Shown here: positions 1 to 12,396 of the stretch, in pieces | Layout: every line of letters starts with the position of its first letter | Position numbering within the stretch: the stretch's first letter is position 1 | Origin: Cardinalis cardinalis | Taxonomy: Eukaryota > Chordata > Aves > Passeriformes > Cardinalidae | Direction of reading: 5' to 3' | DNA length: 64,000 bases | NCBI GenBank assembly: GCA_014549065.1 | Contig: JACDOX010000009.1 | Span: 4,089,959-4,153,958 of the forward strand | The notes under the pieces: model-generated | Databases searched by the model: none | The model's input: the letters and a program-made list of their open reading frames with translations, nothing else | What the model was told of the DNA's origin: nothing | Translations under genes and position numbers: made by a program

Positions 1-3000
1 TGGGCAAATGCTCTGAATATACTTTTCTCTTTTTCTATGCTACCTATATTTTTTAAATAGCACTACTGTCCTGGTCTGAAGATAAAACTCCTTTTCTGCN
101 ACACAAGCATAAGAACACAGGTAGATTAACCTTTTCATTGGAAAATAGTAGGCTTTTNATCTCACAAGCTGCACAAAGTAAGCCAGTACCTGGAAGCTGT
201 GGCTTATGAAATTCAAACTTTAAATAAAGATTTTTAGCACTTTTAAAGAAGCAAGATAAGTCCTGGTTCCTCAGAGAAATGCTAAATTTTTAACTTAAAA
301 TATGCTCCCAATAAAAAGAAATNTAATTCCAGGTGTTGGACTGTAGGTAGGAGCTGCACAGGTTCTCTGTGATCACAAGGTTATGCCTGCAGTTAAGTGA
401 AGAGAGCAGATGACAAATTACTGTGGGTATTACTTTTGCACTCAAATCTATTCATTTATTCTGAGTTCTCAAAACACCACAAAATCCTTGTAGTTGCTGG
501 TTCTGCTCTCCATTATTCTTTCCTGTNAGCTCTCCAAAGTTGTTAGTTGATCTTTCTTTCTGAAGTTTTCAGGATGCAGTGGACTAGACAGTATCCCCAG
601 CAGAGTCAGCCTGGGGATTTTTGNAAGACAGCTGTTGTTCAGTAATATTTGGTTTATGACTTTATGTTCCTGTTTTATATTCTATAGGAATAGATCTACT
701 CAAAGTTGAAGAACAGCTCGTGCTTTTTCTTCAAAGCAGTCTAAATGCCATTCTCTAGTGTGATCAGTGACAGTCTGAATGTCTGTGACTTGTTACATTA
801 GGGGTGCCCAAGCACACACAGCAAGGCAAGGGAGCTGATCATAGCTACTTTGAGCTTAGAAAATAAAAAAAAGTCAGAAAAAACAAGTGCTAGTTGAGCA
901 ATGGGAAATTTACTATCTGGTTTGACATCCTTCTGTTCATTACACATCTCNGGGTCTAATATTGTATGNGAGATAAATAGTGTGCAGACTCCTAATTTTT
1001 TTCTCCCACACATGGACAATTTTATCATGCGCATCATAACAAGAAATAATATGAAACACCAATAAATAACCCCAAATATAATCTAGGAATAAAGGATGTA
1101 GTAAAACTTGACACAGCTAAACTGGCATGACACCACTATAGCATTTGTTGTTTTCATTATACATCAAATTTGGTTGTTCTTGTGTTATTGCAGAGAATAA
1201 CTGATTGCTCTTGAAAAGTTGAAGAATTTTGAGTCTCCACATTGAGAAATAAAGTACACAGACAAGGGTTGAAAAGGTAAGGTGGATTACTCTGCAGCTG
1301 AATCTTTTCTGTACCATAAGTTATAGCCCTTCCCTANAGCAGTTGCTGCCTCCAGGCCTGAATTGTGCCTGGGATTTGCAGCTTCATTTGTCCCAGGCCC
1401 AGGCCCAGGCCCCCAGGATCTCACCTCCTTCTCTAGTGCTGATGTCCCTCGTGTCCCTCCCCTCAGCTCCTGTCTGGGCTCTTTTGGGGTCAGGGAGATG
1501 CTGGCCATAGCCAGAGCCAGTGGCAGCCTTGTTGTCTAAAATTTTGTCTCTTTGACAAAAGTCTGCAGGTGTGACCTCTGGGCACACCTAGGAGTCTCAA
1601 GCCGATATTTCTTAGGAAAATTGTCTCATTTTTTTTCTGGAAAGAAAAAAAAAAAGGATATTTTCTTTCAGTAGAAAACTGTAAATGCACGTGTAATAGC
1701 AAGGTAGGAAAAACCCTCTGAAAAGTGAAATCTGTGACTGGTTCTGATGATCTATTAGAATGGGCTAACTACATGTTTTAAGAAATTTCCATAGGTATTT
1801 CAATGGATCNGGTCTTGGCTGTGTGTGATTTCTTCTTATGTCATTATATTCCTCCCTGTTATTCTTTCATACAATATAGATTGCCAATAAATCACTGCAT
1901 TTTCATTGCCTGGGATTTCATGTGTGTGGAAATGTCAGATTCATAAAACACCATGATAAACCTGCTTTTGTAGATCAATCACAAAAGAGTTTCATTAAGC
2001 CACAGCCTTAAAGGAAGGCAAAAGCTTAAGAAGATGCAGAAATAATAAAGTACTAATTGGAAAATATTTGTATGAAAAGTGATTAAAAGTCACCAATGTT
2101 TCTTCAAAACACACCAAATAGATTCTTAGAAACCTGAGAAGTCCATAATTTCTTTTTATTTTTTAAAGCCTCATCTAGAAAGCATCTTGTTCTGTCTGCA
2201 GCAGCACTCTTCATTTGTCAGAGTAGCCTGGGATAGTTGGCAGAACTGAAAAAGGAGTTCAGGAAGAAAGTTGTGTGGTGTTATCTACATTGTCATGGCN
2301 GCCAAAGTGAAAGTATTGCATTCTCCATTTGTACTACCCGCAAAGCAAAGGATGCTGCAGAGCGATACACAGNTCTGTGCAGCTCCCCAGCACTGAAACA
2401 TCACCATCAGAGACCAGGCTGGGCTTGGTGATCTGCCAAGCTGTGTGAGCGGCTTGTAGCCTGCAGCTGGGATCATCTCAGGTTACTGTTTCCTTTTTAC
2501 AGCTCCTGATGCTCTGTGGAGCAGTGGGACCTCGCTGGTGCTGGTCTTTCTGTGAGCCCATGGGGCTGCAGATGAGGCGTAGACACTTTGTGATATCTGA
2601 TGTTAAAGTTGCTTTTCTCAGCTTCGCTGGGGGCTTTCCCCCACCTAGCATCCTCAAGGCATTTGGATGAGTACTAATGCCTTCTTGTAAGCTGTATCCT
2701 GGGCAGAGCTGTCCCAGGGACCACAGTAGATCTTGAAAACTTCTCCCATGCTGATCCAGTGAAGACTTCTCAGGNGGTGCTGCCCTTGGGCTGGGGAGAT
2801 CATTACAGGAGTGAGAAAGTGCATACATAGTCCTGTGCCTGTGTGCATAGTCAGTTCCTCTCCCTGCTGCATCCATCCTGCTCTGGGTGAGTGTCTGAAT
2901 TTGGCCCTGAATTTGGTAAAGGTCTCTTTCTATACAACATATGAAATTTACACTAATGTTTTGTGATAATTTTTGCAGCTGTACAGGTAAAACCTGATAG

Positions 3001-4934
3001 TATAAATTTGTGGTTAAAATGATGCAAGTTTTTCACTTTGCAGGATGTACCAGATGCCACAGTCCTGCCTTGGGAAGAGGCAGACAGTGACCTGATGTTC
3101 TGGCTCTGTTACATCTGACTTACATGGTTCTATTTTACTGCACTGAGGGAGGTAGGTTGGGGTCAGATTGTTATCTTGGCTGTGTCATCTACCTTCCCTT
3201 ACACAAAGTAAGCAGGCCCAAGAAATTTTCTGCTGATATTATTATTCTATATTTCAAGCCATTCCACTGTAAGCAGCTCTGAATGTAGCAGTGACCTACT
3301 ACTTTCAAAATGAAAGATTTCTCAAACCATAGGTTTTTTTCTTTTTTTTTTTTTTTTTTTTTAAGGTACAGAGCTGAAATGAAATTCCCTAAGCACAGCC
3401 AGTGTTTTCTGTGCTCCTTTGCACTATTTTCCATTTGGGGCACAAAATAAAAAGTGTATCTTGGCTGTGTATAATTAATGTCATGGAACTGTGATCCTGG
3501 CATGACACGAGCTGTATCACTGAGAGCAGAAGGTAAGAAGAAATCATGATTGCTCAGCAATTTACATGGGAGGATGAAGGGGAAAGGCATTTTAAATTAA
3601 TGGTTCTAAGGCCTTGATGTTGCCCTGCCACATTTCATAAATCTTTTCTGAGCAATATCTCCTGTGAAAAGGACTTCACAGTCGCCTAGGGAATACCAAA
3701 CAGGTACCCATTTCAGGAGGAAACTGTTTTTTTACATTTTGCTTTAAAATGCAACCCATGGAAAGAAGTAGCATCTTATAGAGTAGCACTTAATGTCTGC
3801 TGACTGCAAAGGAGAGTCCTGCTTCTCAAGGCCATTTATCTTCTAAGGAACACCTGTACCCTTTGATAAAATGTTCTCCCTGCTGGGCTTGAGTGCCACA
3901 GCAGAGAGTTATCTGAGGGCTGGTCCTGTGCCAGNGAGGGGGAAATGCCCAGTGCCATCTCTCAGCCCAGCTGTGAGCTCAGACCCCAGCCCTCTCTGCC
4001 CCTCACTCAGAGCGTGGGTGGCTCTTGGCTCTGCCTTTACAGGGAGTTCTGAAACTCTGTNTGTACTGGGAAGCCAGTTCCTCCATGCAAGCACCACAGC
4101 CTATTTCAGCCTTCCTTTAAAACCACTGGGGAGCAGGTGTGTGTACTTCTAAGGTCTGAGGAACATAGCAGGGGTGGGAAATCCCAGTGTGTGAGGTATA
4201 TTCAATACTGAGCTTGCATTTGGAGTATTTCAGCAGCAGCACTCTTTGACAGTGGGAAGTGCTCCTCCATGGNANTCCTCACCCACCCAGCCTCCTGCTC
4301 CAAAGCCCCNTTCCCCTTCCCACTCCAAAGCTTTCTTCATCTTCTATCTGGAAAAGATGCAGGTAACCTTATGTGTTATGTATGTTCCTCTCAAAGACTT
4401 CAGTGGTGTAGGAGATGAGTCTTCCTGTGAGCTGATTACATTAATTGACATGTAGAGTAGTTAGTACATTGTGAGAGAAGGACAGATGAGCTGCCTTAAT
4501 ATATTCAGTAGCTGTTATGTCCCTTATAGTATTGCATCCAATGCAAAAAGAAGCTTTTACCTCACATAGCCTGCTACTGAGTACTAAAAACACTTGAGTG
4601 ATACCACAACTGACTCCCTTACAAGAGTTACTTCCCAAAAATAATTCCTTATGCCTCCCTCATGACTGTCATTTGCTACAAAATCATTTCCACTATGATC
4701 TGTACAGAGCCACTAATGCATTTTGTGACTAAAAGCAGCCACTGCTTAGCACTGAAATCCTGAAAAGATTGCAGAGGAAAAACAAACAGGAGGAAAAGGG
4801 CACCATGTGTCCACAAGCAAAGACACAGTGAAGGGGTTGGAATTGGAGGGCAAACTTTCCCCTGAGCTGGCAGGGCTGGCAGCAGCTGCCAAGAAGGTCA
4901 CGGTGCAGGGCCAGGGGCCGCTGTGCCCTGATGG
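1..4934. other. AT-rich noncoding stretch with GC-richer patches
   Basis: No exon or transposon is recognised with confidence here. Three patches are clearly richer in G and C than their surroundings: about 1290-1600 (with a short run of CAGGCC units near 1395), 2480-2880, and 3870-4160. They show open frames of 60-130 codons in several overlapping frames and both strands, as expected for GC-rich noncoding DNA with few stop codons. They may be eroded repeats whose family I cannot identify. Confidence 0.4.
3334..3362. repeat. poly-T run
   Basis: Seven Ts, one C, then about 21 Ts. It is a simple homopolymer tract. No retroposon body is recognisable on either side, so I do not read it as a poly-A tail of a minus-strand insertion. 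Confidence 0.9.
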
Positions 4935-5220
4935 TCACAGCAGCCACAGCANCCACTGCTCCTCAGGGACACACATGGGAGTAGCAGTATCATGCCCAGG
5001 GAGGGGAAGGGATNCTGAGAGGTTTAATTCATGCTTTCCTGATGAGCCTGGGTGGAAATGGCATGTACCTAACCCAGTACAGCACACCTGNGGGAGAGCA
5101 CAGCCCTGTCTATAGGTCAGTGCTGCCTCCAGCCATGCTCAGCAATTTCATTTCACCTTCCCACCCTGCTAGCTGAGCAGCTGGTACAGCAGCTATNGCT
5201 CTCCAAATACATTTTCAGAC

Positions 5221-5500
5221 ACAATGGAAAAATGATTAATTCTCACTTTATTTAATTGCAGATAAATAAGGTATTGGTTGAATGGTGGTCAATTTGCACA
5301 GTGAATGTTTAATGCTTTCTATTTGATTGAATCTCCATATTATTCACTACCCGCTATTTTTGTTCTCATCAGGCAGCTCTCAGCAATGGCTACCAATCTT
5401 TCTGCATTTCAGCAGCCTGCATAATAACAGTCTTAAATAGAGTGATCTGTTACTTGGATAATATACTAATTACGAGTGAAAATTAGGAAGCTTATTTGAG
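5221..5500. other. possible conserved noncoding element
   Basis: An AT-rich stretch with no repeats, no long homopolymers and several TAAT/ATTA homeodomain-type cores, for example near 5235, 5254 and 5470. The texture is like vertebrate conserved noncoding enhancer sequence. This is an impression from base composition and motif density only; no alignment was possible. Confidence 0.2.
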
Positions 5501-6477
5501 AAATGTGAAGACCATTAAAATAAAATGAACTCCTAAATGAGAACTGGGTTACACATAAAAAATACCCTTTCTTTAAAAGTCAGAATTTACAAAGATATAG
5601 AGACTGTAGAAGTTTGATATGAAAAGCGGGACTTTTANAAGCACATGATACCAGCAGGACTAATTGGGAATGTCTGCTTGAGAATGCATTAATAGCTGGA
5701 AAAAATGAAGTGCAAAACTCCTAGTGCAGGGAATCCCAGGAAACCTTTATTTTTGCTTAAGTGCAAGGGACATTTTGAACCTATGTTGTCTCTAGTAATA
5801 ACTTCAATGACAGCAGNTAAAAATAAGCACTATGCAAACACAATGGAATTCACCAGTGTGAGAAGGTGTTTGAGTGCAGCACCGTCCCCCTGCTACCAAA
5901 ATAACTCCCCTCTCTGGTTAGAAAGGCTGTCCCATACTGTAAAAGTCAAATAGATCCAGGGGGCCAGTCACTGCCTCTTCCTGAATCTTAACAAGAATGG
6001 TCTTAGCATTAAAGGGTCTACAAGGCTGTATAGTCAGATTTTAAGATCCTTCATTGAATATGTAGGCTTTGCCATCAGTATGAAGTTAAAATTTAAAAAT
6101 AACCTTTTTTTATGAAAAGTTGAAATTGAACACGATTTGGGGATAGTGCAAAAATGGAACGAGAGACATCTTGTGGGAAATACTGTCCAAAATCATAACC
6201 ATCTAGCTGAGATAAAGTGACTGTGCCAACATATCATGTGATGATGGTTTTTAACCTGTGACAACACTGTGCAAAGGGAAAATTTTAACAGAATCTCAAT
6301 GAAGCTGCTGATGAGGCAACATGGAAGTTACTCCAAAACTGGCTTTTGAAGGCCAAATCTGAATGAGGATACAGATTGGGCTACTGTAATTCCAGCTTCC
6401 TTCTCCCTGTTCAGTACTGGTTTTGCTCTTCTGAAGCCTCTGCAGGTCCACNGGTGCTTCTCTTGGAGCTGTGTCAC

Positions 6478-6647
6478 CTGGAGCTGGTTACACGAGTGCT
6501 TGTGACAGTGCAAGTCTGATGAGCAGGGCTCAAAAAGCTGTGTGACCACAGCCAAAAAAGTATCCTGCCTGTGCATGCTCCTGGCTTTGGAAAGGAGCTC
6601 TAAAAGTCCCTCGGGGTGCAGGGGTGAGGGCAAATTCCTCATGGATG
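6478..6647 (-). CDS. candidate internal exon, unidentified protein
   Basis: Read on the minus strand, a pyrimidine-rich acceptor (tcatttcattccag, immediately above 6647) opens a 170-bp segment. It ends at a CAG|gtgaca donor (6477 downward). One frame stays open through the segment for 56 codons after two bases that complete a split codon (intron phase 1 in, phase 0 out). The peptide includes HPEGLLELLSKARSMHRQDT and then TQLFEPCSSD, a leucine-rich, helix-like composition. The frame stays open past the donor, so the ORF alone does not fix the exon end. A second frame is also open for 38 codons before a stop. The phase fits the candidate at 12547-12661, whose last base G joins CA to make an alanine codon. 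No known family was recognised. First-position purine content is only moderate, which weakens the case. Confidence 0.28.
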
Positions 6648-9186
6648 CTGGAATGAAATGAAGGCAATTGTTTTAAAAAATGTGACCTCTAGAGGAAGCA
6701 ACATAATTTTGAGGAATTTTATTCAATGCCTGTGATTTCAAGAAGCTTCTANGGAAAAGATGAAATGGATCTTAAAAATTACTATAAAACATGTATAGGA
6801 AAATGGAATCTGTCTACATGCACCTTATTAGTAATTAGGAGTAGGAGACTTGGTTAGATCTTTAGATCTACCACCATGCTATCTAAAAACATGGTAATGG
6901 TCGATTTTTGAAAGGTTTTCTTCTACCTCCAGTAAAAGGGAGACAATAATGTTCATGTCATCTCATATGTAGTTTGTTTTCTTTACTGCCTCAGCAGGAG
7001 AAATATTTTCTTGACTAATTTCTAGGAGCACGAGAACAGAAGCCCTCAGCATTACCACTGTGTTCAAATAATTTATAAAAATAATAGCTCAGATGCTTCC
7101 TAATGTGTACAAAGTTGAGTTANTATAGTCTAACGTGAAAAATAATATTGCTGAAAGGCAAGTCTGCAAAAAGAGTTGGCTGAATAATTAATACTTAAAT
7201 TTAATTTGATATATTTTGCTTTTCTCCCCATTGACAGAAAGCCTATATAAGTTGACTGTCTCTGCACATTTGTTCCGTTGTTCTATGATTCATTTGCTCT
7301 ATAGATCTCTTTTGGNGTATTGTCTGTATTGTTTAACTGTGACGGCTGTGTAAGACACATAGTGCTGTTTCTCATTCTTGATGGTGAAGCACTAATGTTA
7401 ACAACCAGACTCTGATACCAATGTTTACAGGAAACAAACATAAAATACACTTTCTATAAATATTTGAGCATAAAAACTTAGTACTTGCTCTACATGAATA
7501 TTGATAATAGTAAAATATGNTGTTATGAGTTTCCCAAATGTTCATGCAAAGTTAAACAAGGTCAAAATCAGATTGCTTGAAAATGTGACTGAACATTTTT
7601 CCTAGTTTCAGAGCTCTGAAAAAATTCTAAGTTGTGCTGTTGTCAGTGAGATCTTTTTCTTCTTTCCTCACCTTAATGTATGGCTCTTATATATGAACNC
7701 TGGCAAGGGTTTACAGATGGGTGTCCTCAGCACTGATGGTGTAAGNTGTGTGCTAAGGGCACCCAAAACACTACAGCATTAGTTTAGATCCCTCAGAGCT
7801 GATTTTAACTAATGGCATGACATCCCTGATGGCAAACTTGCTGCCCCATGTTCCCAGCACAAGCCTGCTGGCAGGTCAGCTTCCCAGTTGGAAGTGGCCA
7901 CAATCACACAACCTTATTGGTATTTTAAGATAACCACTGGCATCCCAGCAGTGAGTCACTGGAAAACACATTGTGTCTAAATTCACTCTGTCTATCAGAG
8001 GCCCAGGAAGCCCAGCTAAGCTGCTTTTAAAATACCTCCATAAAACCAAATTTTTTTTTAGGTCCCCAAATAGCAAAGCAATTTCAGGAATACAACAAAA
8101 TAAACAAGGAGAAAAATATGAAAGTAAAACAGTAAGTGTAGGCTGGGTATTCTCTGAAAACACCATGTGTTAATCATAGACTGCAGCAAGGAAAAGGGAA
8201 CCTGGGAAAAATTCTGAGTAGTGACATTTGGTAATTGCAAATGGTACAGTGAGTACCAATAACCTTCATCATACTCAGAAACCTTAGAAACACTGTCTCT
8301 GAGTGATGCTTGAGAAAACGAGAAAACACAGTTTTCCTGTAAAATAGAGTGCTTTTGCCTTTTGGTACTCAGGTTCTGCATGAATAGGCTGATGGTGGAG
8401 TAGAGGATGCCTTTTGTGAATGTATTTTAGCTCCTGTGTTGCTGATATCATGGAACAACGTGGTCCAGCTGGCAGCTTCAGGCCTCTGTCTGATGTGCAG
8501 AACTCTTTAAGTCTCCCTTCTTACCAGGGCACCCAGAGCCCAGCACTTCATCTGCTTTAACAGCTGCCCCTGCTGCAGATGGTGCTCAGAGCATGAGCTG
8601 CTGCCTTTGTGGCTCTGGGTGTGTGTGCATGGGAGTGGTGCAGGGACAGAGGAGCTTTTCAGGGGACACACATCTTCACACACACCTGCCTGCCATCTCT
8701 AGGGCAGCTACCTCCCCCCTGTCAGTCTAGCCAAAATTGGAGTCTCCTCTCTCTAGAGGCAAAATTTACAGCACACTTATTCACAAGCAGTATTTCCCCT
8801 CAGATACCTTTCTTAAGGAGAAAAAAAGGTCTTTCTAAGTGGATAGAAAAATGAAATTAACCTGCAGTTTTATGTTGTGACCCATGTTATTGGATCTGTG
8901 GAGTTTTTGAGAGGTTTCTTGTGGAAACAGAAATAGAAGCTGGAGGAGCTGACATTTCAAGGATGTCTTTTGTACACATAAGAAATCAACAGTAAATATA
9001 TTTTGGATTCATGAATTTACATATTTGTATGAAGATATCTTTCTGATAGAAATATAAGGACAGCAGCTGTATGGATCCTGTGCTGCAATTCAAAATACAG
9101 TTTCTGCTGGTGAAGAACAGGTGCTTTATCCTGTCAAAACACCTACAGCTTTAGTATGTATGAAATTATTGTTCATGTTCTGCTCT
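6648..9186. other. noncoding stretch, no firm feature
   Basis: Mostly AT-rich sequence without a recognised repeat. A GC-richer patch lies at about 8450-8740. Two tiny splice-bounded open segments on the minus strand (7672-7752 and 8525-8572) were considered and are discussed elsewhere in this report; neither is firm enough to annotate as an exon. Confidence 0.4.
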
Positions 9187-9243
9187 TAGTTTTTTTGTTG
9201 GGGTTTTTTTGATTGTTGTTGTTTGTTTGTGGGGTTNTTTNTG
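9187..9243. repeat. T/G-rich low-complexity tract
   Basis: Runs of T interrupted by G, including gttgttgtttgtttg and two ambiguous bases at 9238 and 9241. Low-complexity DNA with no coding potential. Confidence 0.75.
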
Positions 9244-9479
9244 CAAAAGCAGTATGTATTTAAATTGGCATTTTATTTTCATGAAATAGTTGCCTGTTAA
9301 TAATGACAGGGTTACCTGCTCCCTTCTCTAGTTACAGGAATTCTTCCACATTCAAAATAGAAGCTTTTCTTATTGATATAAATACATCAATCTAATTATA
9401 CAAGTCTTAGATAAATGGGCAGAACAAAATTAATTTAATTCTGCTCCGCTTTACAGTTGCAAGAACATTTNTTTCTGTT

Positions 9480-9900
9480 CAAATATCTTTGCATTGCAGG
9501 TCATATATCTCATAAACTTTTCAAATAAATCCTGCTTATTACTAATTACATTCCCTCTGTCAGTGCCATCAAATTNATTTTCCACTATGATGCTGTTACA
9601 AATATTCCATTTTGTTGCTAGCTCTGAACATCCTTAAGAAGACATTGTCAGCTTGTTTTTACAGTAACATGTGGCTTATAACAAGATGTCTTATACTAAT
9701 TTTTGCCATGTTTAAATATCGAGTTGCTTTTACTTTGCCCTGTATAAGAAACCACTGAATGTAAAGGAGAAGGTTAATGTAATAGGAAATATAAATCAAT
9801 TTAATGTTTCAACTAATAGCCCTAATAGTTGGCGAAATGCCATCGAAGTTTTCTCTTTGAGGCTAANTTGATAGTGGACCTAACATCAAGAAACAATTAC
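9480..9900. other. possible conserved noncoding element
   Basis: Repeat-free, AT-rich sequence with ATTA/TAAT cores and isolated CpGs (for example in the atatcgag and ggcgaaatgccatcg segments near 9720 and 9835). Retained CpGs in otherwise CpG-poor DNA can indicate constraint. No open frame of note is present. The call rests on sequence texture alone. Confidence 0.18.
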
Positions 9901-10697
9901 TGGCTTGAAAGCAGCTCTTGTTTTTTGTCTCATTTTAAGACACATCAAATGAAAATTAGAAGTAAGGGAGATGGTATAATTCACAGTAAACTCCTAAGCA
10001 TTTGAGTCGAGTTCAAGATGCCTGAATGGCTTGAGAGGTTAATAAAATGTAAGCACTAGTACCTGCCCTTATTGCACTGTTTTTATTAATTACAGTTTAT
10101 TGGAATTCATATGATNGTTACGAGCAAGAATGGAATGTTTAGAGCTGATGAATCTGTATGCGAGGGAATTTCTTTGTACTTGTTTGAATGTTTTTCCTAC
10201 AACTAAAGCTGCCAGCTCATGTGTTNTTAAATGGACACTCAAAGCAAGGAGCTTGTCTAAAATGAGGTATAAGGATGTCCCATTTTTGGCTTCATCAAGA
10301 AGTTTGCCAGTGCTTCCTCCTGATGAGCATGGTCACCAATCCATGGATGCAGAGAATATTAATTATTTCAGAAATGAACAGATGAGCATGTAAGAGGTCT
10401 TGATTTTAACCAGGGACTTGTGTCTCTTCAGACAGTCAGGTGACAGACCAAGTTCCTAGTGCTAGGTGTTCTCTTTAAGGATTTTTCAACTTGGTTAATT
10501 TACTGCTAAAATGGGTTTTGGGATNTGAATAATGCATAAACAGGAACAGAAACAGAGCTATTTCAGGGTCCCCAAAACTGATGTGCCTTCCCTTCAGTGA
10601 TAAACATCTAGCTGTGTCTGTGAAGTTACACACATCAAAATGTCCTTTTGCTGTCTTAAATTCCTAAATTCAAACTAAAATAATATTAATTCTGCAG

Positions 10698-10740
10698 AGC
10701 AGGCAGGATGGGCCAGATGATCCATTTTGTGATTCTGTGA
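10698..10740 (+). mobile_element. CR1 LINE 3'-tail fragment
   Basis: The segment ends in ccagatgat followed by ttttgtgattctgtga, matching the layout of the extreme 3' end of CR1 elements (an agatgat motif followed shortly by the ATTCTGTGA tail). Only about 43 bases are recognisable. It directly abuts the truncated 5' start of the larger CR1 that follows, so it is probably an older copy next to which the second element inserted. Confidence 0.5.
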
Positions 10741-10741
10741 C

Positions 10742-11831
10742 TTGGGCAAATATTTGACACTGTCCTGAACATCCTTGTCTCTAAATTGGAGAAGGATGTA
10801 TTTGATGGAAGGACCACTTGGTGGATAAGGAATTCAAAGGGTTGCACTCAAGAGATCAATGTTCAAGTGGAGACCAGTGATGAGTGTTTCCTCAGGGGTT
10901 AGTATTGGAACCAGTGCTGTTTATCATATTTGCTGGCAGCATGGACAGTGACTCTCAGCAAGTTTGCCAACGACACCAAGCTGGGCAGTGCAGTTGATGT
11001 GCCTGAGGGAAGGGGTCCATCCAGAGGGAATTTGACAGGCTGAGAGGTGGGTCTCTGGGNATCTCATGAAGTTCAACACGGCCAAGTGCAAGGTGCCACA
11101 CCTGAGTTTGGTCAATTCCAAATACAAATACAGGCTGGGTGTAGAATGGACTGAGGGCAGCCTTGCAGAGAAAGATTTCGGGGTGTTGGACAAGAAGTTT
11201 GGCATGACCCAGCAATGTGAGCTTGCAACCCCGAAAACCAACGGTATCCTGGGCTGCATGGGCAGCATGGCCAACAAGGTGAGGGAGGGGANTCTGCTGT
11301 GCTCTGGTGAGACCCCATCTGGAGTGCTGCATCCGGCTCTGGGTTCTCAACATGAGGACATGCTGGAGTAAGTCCAGGGGAGAGTTGTAAAGATGTTCAG
11401 AAGGCTGGGACACCTCTGCTATGAGGTGTGAGGATGAGAGAGTTAGGGATGTTCAGCATGCTTNGAAGAGAAAGCTCTGGAGTGACCTTACTGCAACTTT
11501 TCAGTACCTAAAGGGTCCCAACAAGAATGATGGAGAGGGACTTTTTACCAGGGCTTTTAGGAATAGGGCAAGGGGCAATGTCTTTAAGCAGAAAGAGAGT
11601 AGATTTAGATTGACTTTTAGGAAGAAATGTTTTACTGCGATGGATGTAAGACACTGGAACAAGTTTCCCAGGGAAGTTATGGATGCCCCATCNNTGGAAG
11701 TGTTCAATGTCAGGTTGGACGGAGCCCTAAGAAACCTAGTCTAGTGGAAAGTGTCCCTGGTCATGGCAGGGAAGCTAGGAATAGAGAATTTTTAAAGTCC
11801 CTCCAAACCCAAACTGTTCTATGATTCTATG
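10742..11831 (+). mobile_element. 5'-truncated CR1 LINE, degraded reverse transcriptase
   Basis: A CR1 non-LTR retrotransposon retaining the C-terminal part of the second ORF and the 3' untranslated region. The translated pieces carry family landmarks: FDTVLN-like text near 10755, a PQG motif now followed by a stop (about 10890), SKF-A-N-D-TKL at 10957-10980, MKFNTAKCKVPHL at 11066, and an ILGCM segment near 11250. The RT catalytic motif of the family is FADD; here the first aspartate codon reads aac, giving FAND at 10963-10974. The frame is broken several times. The element ends in ttctatgattctatg, the typical octamer tail. About 1.1 kb of a full element of roughly 4 kb or more remains. It cannot encode a working enzyme. 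Confidence 0.93.
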
Positions 11832-12396
11832 TTTTAACTTGACATATATAAAGTATGGACAAGGACATGTCACTTTTTTTTAAAACTTGAAGTGTTCCAT
11901 AACTGATGTGATGAGCCACTGACAATTTTTTTTGAGATTTTGAAAACCATTTTATTCTTACTATGCTAACCAAATTTGTAATCAGAGTAGCCTTAAAATC
12001 AAAGTCTGGACTATTCAGGCATTAATTAAGACCTTGAAAGAAGCTGGAAGGATACAAATGAGAAAAAGGAAAAAGTAGTATACCTGTCAATCTTGAAAGC
12101 ACGGACAGAAAAAGCGTACTAAGTAGAAGAATCAAAANGAAAATGACAATAACACAGGACAAAGATAGAAGCTGACTTGGAACTGGTGACAAGTATAATG
12201 GAGTCTTGCTGATGTTGATAAATTTTTCCAAAACCAGTGAAGTTTTATTTCAGTTCCCATAGGAAAAGGATAGCATCAAGATACTGCTTTTAGAAATATC
12301 CTTTGGAAGTTTCTCTGGCATGAGCTAAGCAGCAGATCACATTGGATGATGAGCCTATCTGACCTTAAAATCTCCAATAGGTCAAAAAAATGTAGT
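11832..12396. other. noncoding stretch, nothing recognised
   Basis: AT-rich DNA downstream of the CR1. No repeat, splice-bounded frame or RNA gene is apparent. Confidence 0.5.

Noticed and set aside
1434..1569. Minus-strand frame ending at GAG|gtgaga with high purine-first bias
   Set aside because: The bias follows the general purine richness of that strand. The reading continues into a GGCCTG repeat and no protein is recognised.
2478..2876. 132-codon minus-strand open frame
   Set aside because: GC-rich patch with several overlapping open frames, no recognised protein and no matching splice pair.
7672..7752. Minus-strand 81-bp open segment (TPSVLRTPICKPLP) with AAG|gtgagg donor
   Set aside because: Its phases (2 in, 2 out) do not fit the candidates at 12547 and 6647, and it contains two Ns. 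Without independent support it is a likely chance match.
8525..8572. Minus-strand 48-bp segment with ctgcag acceptor and CTG|gtaaga donor
   Set aside because: Too short to have weight, lies in a GC-rich patch, and two frames are open. It fits phase 1 to 1 but adds no real evidence.
10955..11413. 152-codon minus-strand frame
   Set aside because: It is antisense to the CR1 element and explained by it.
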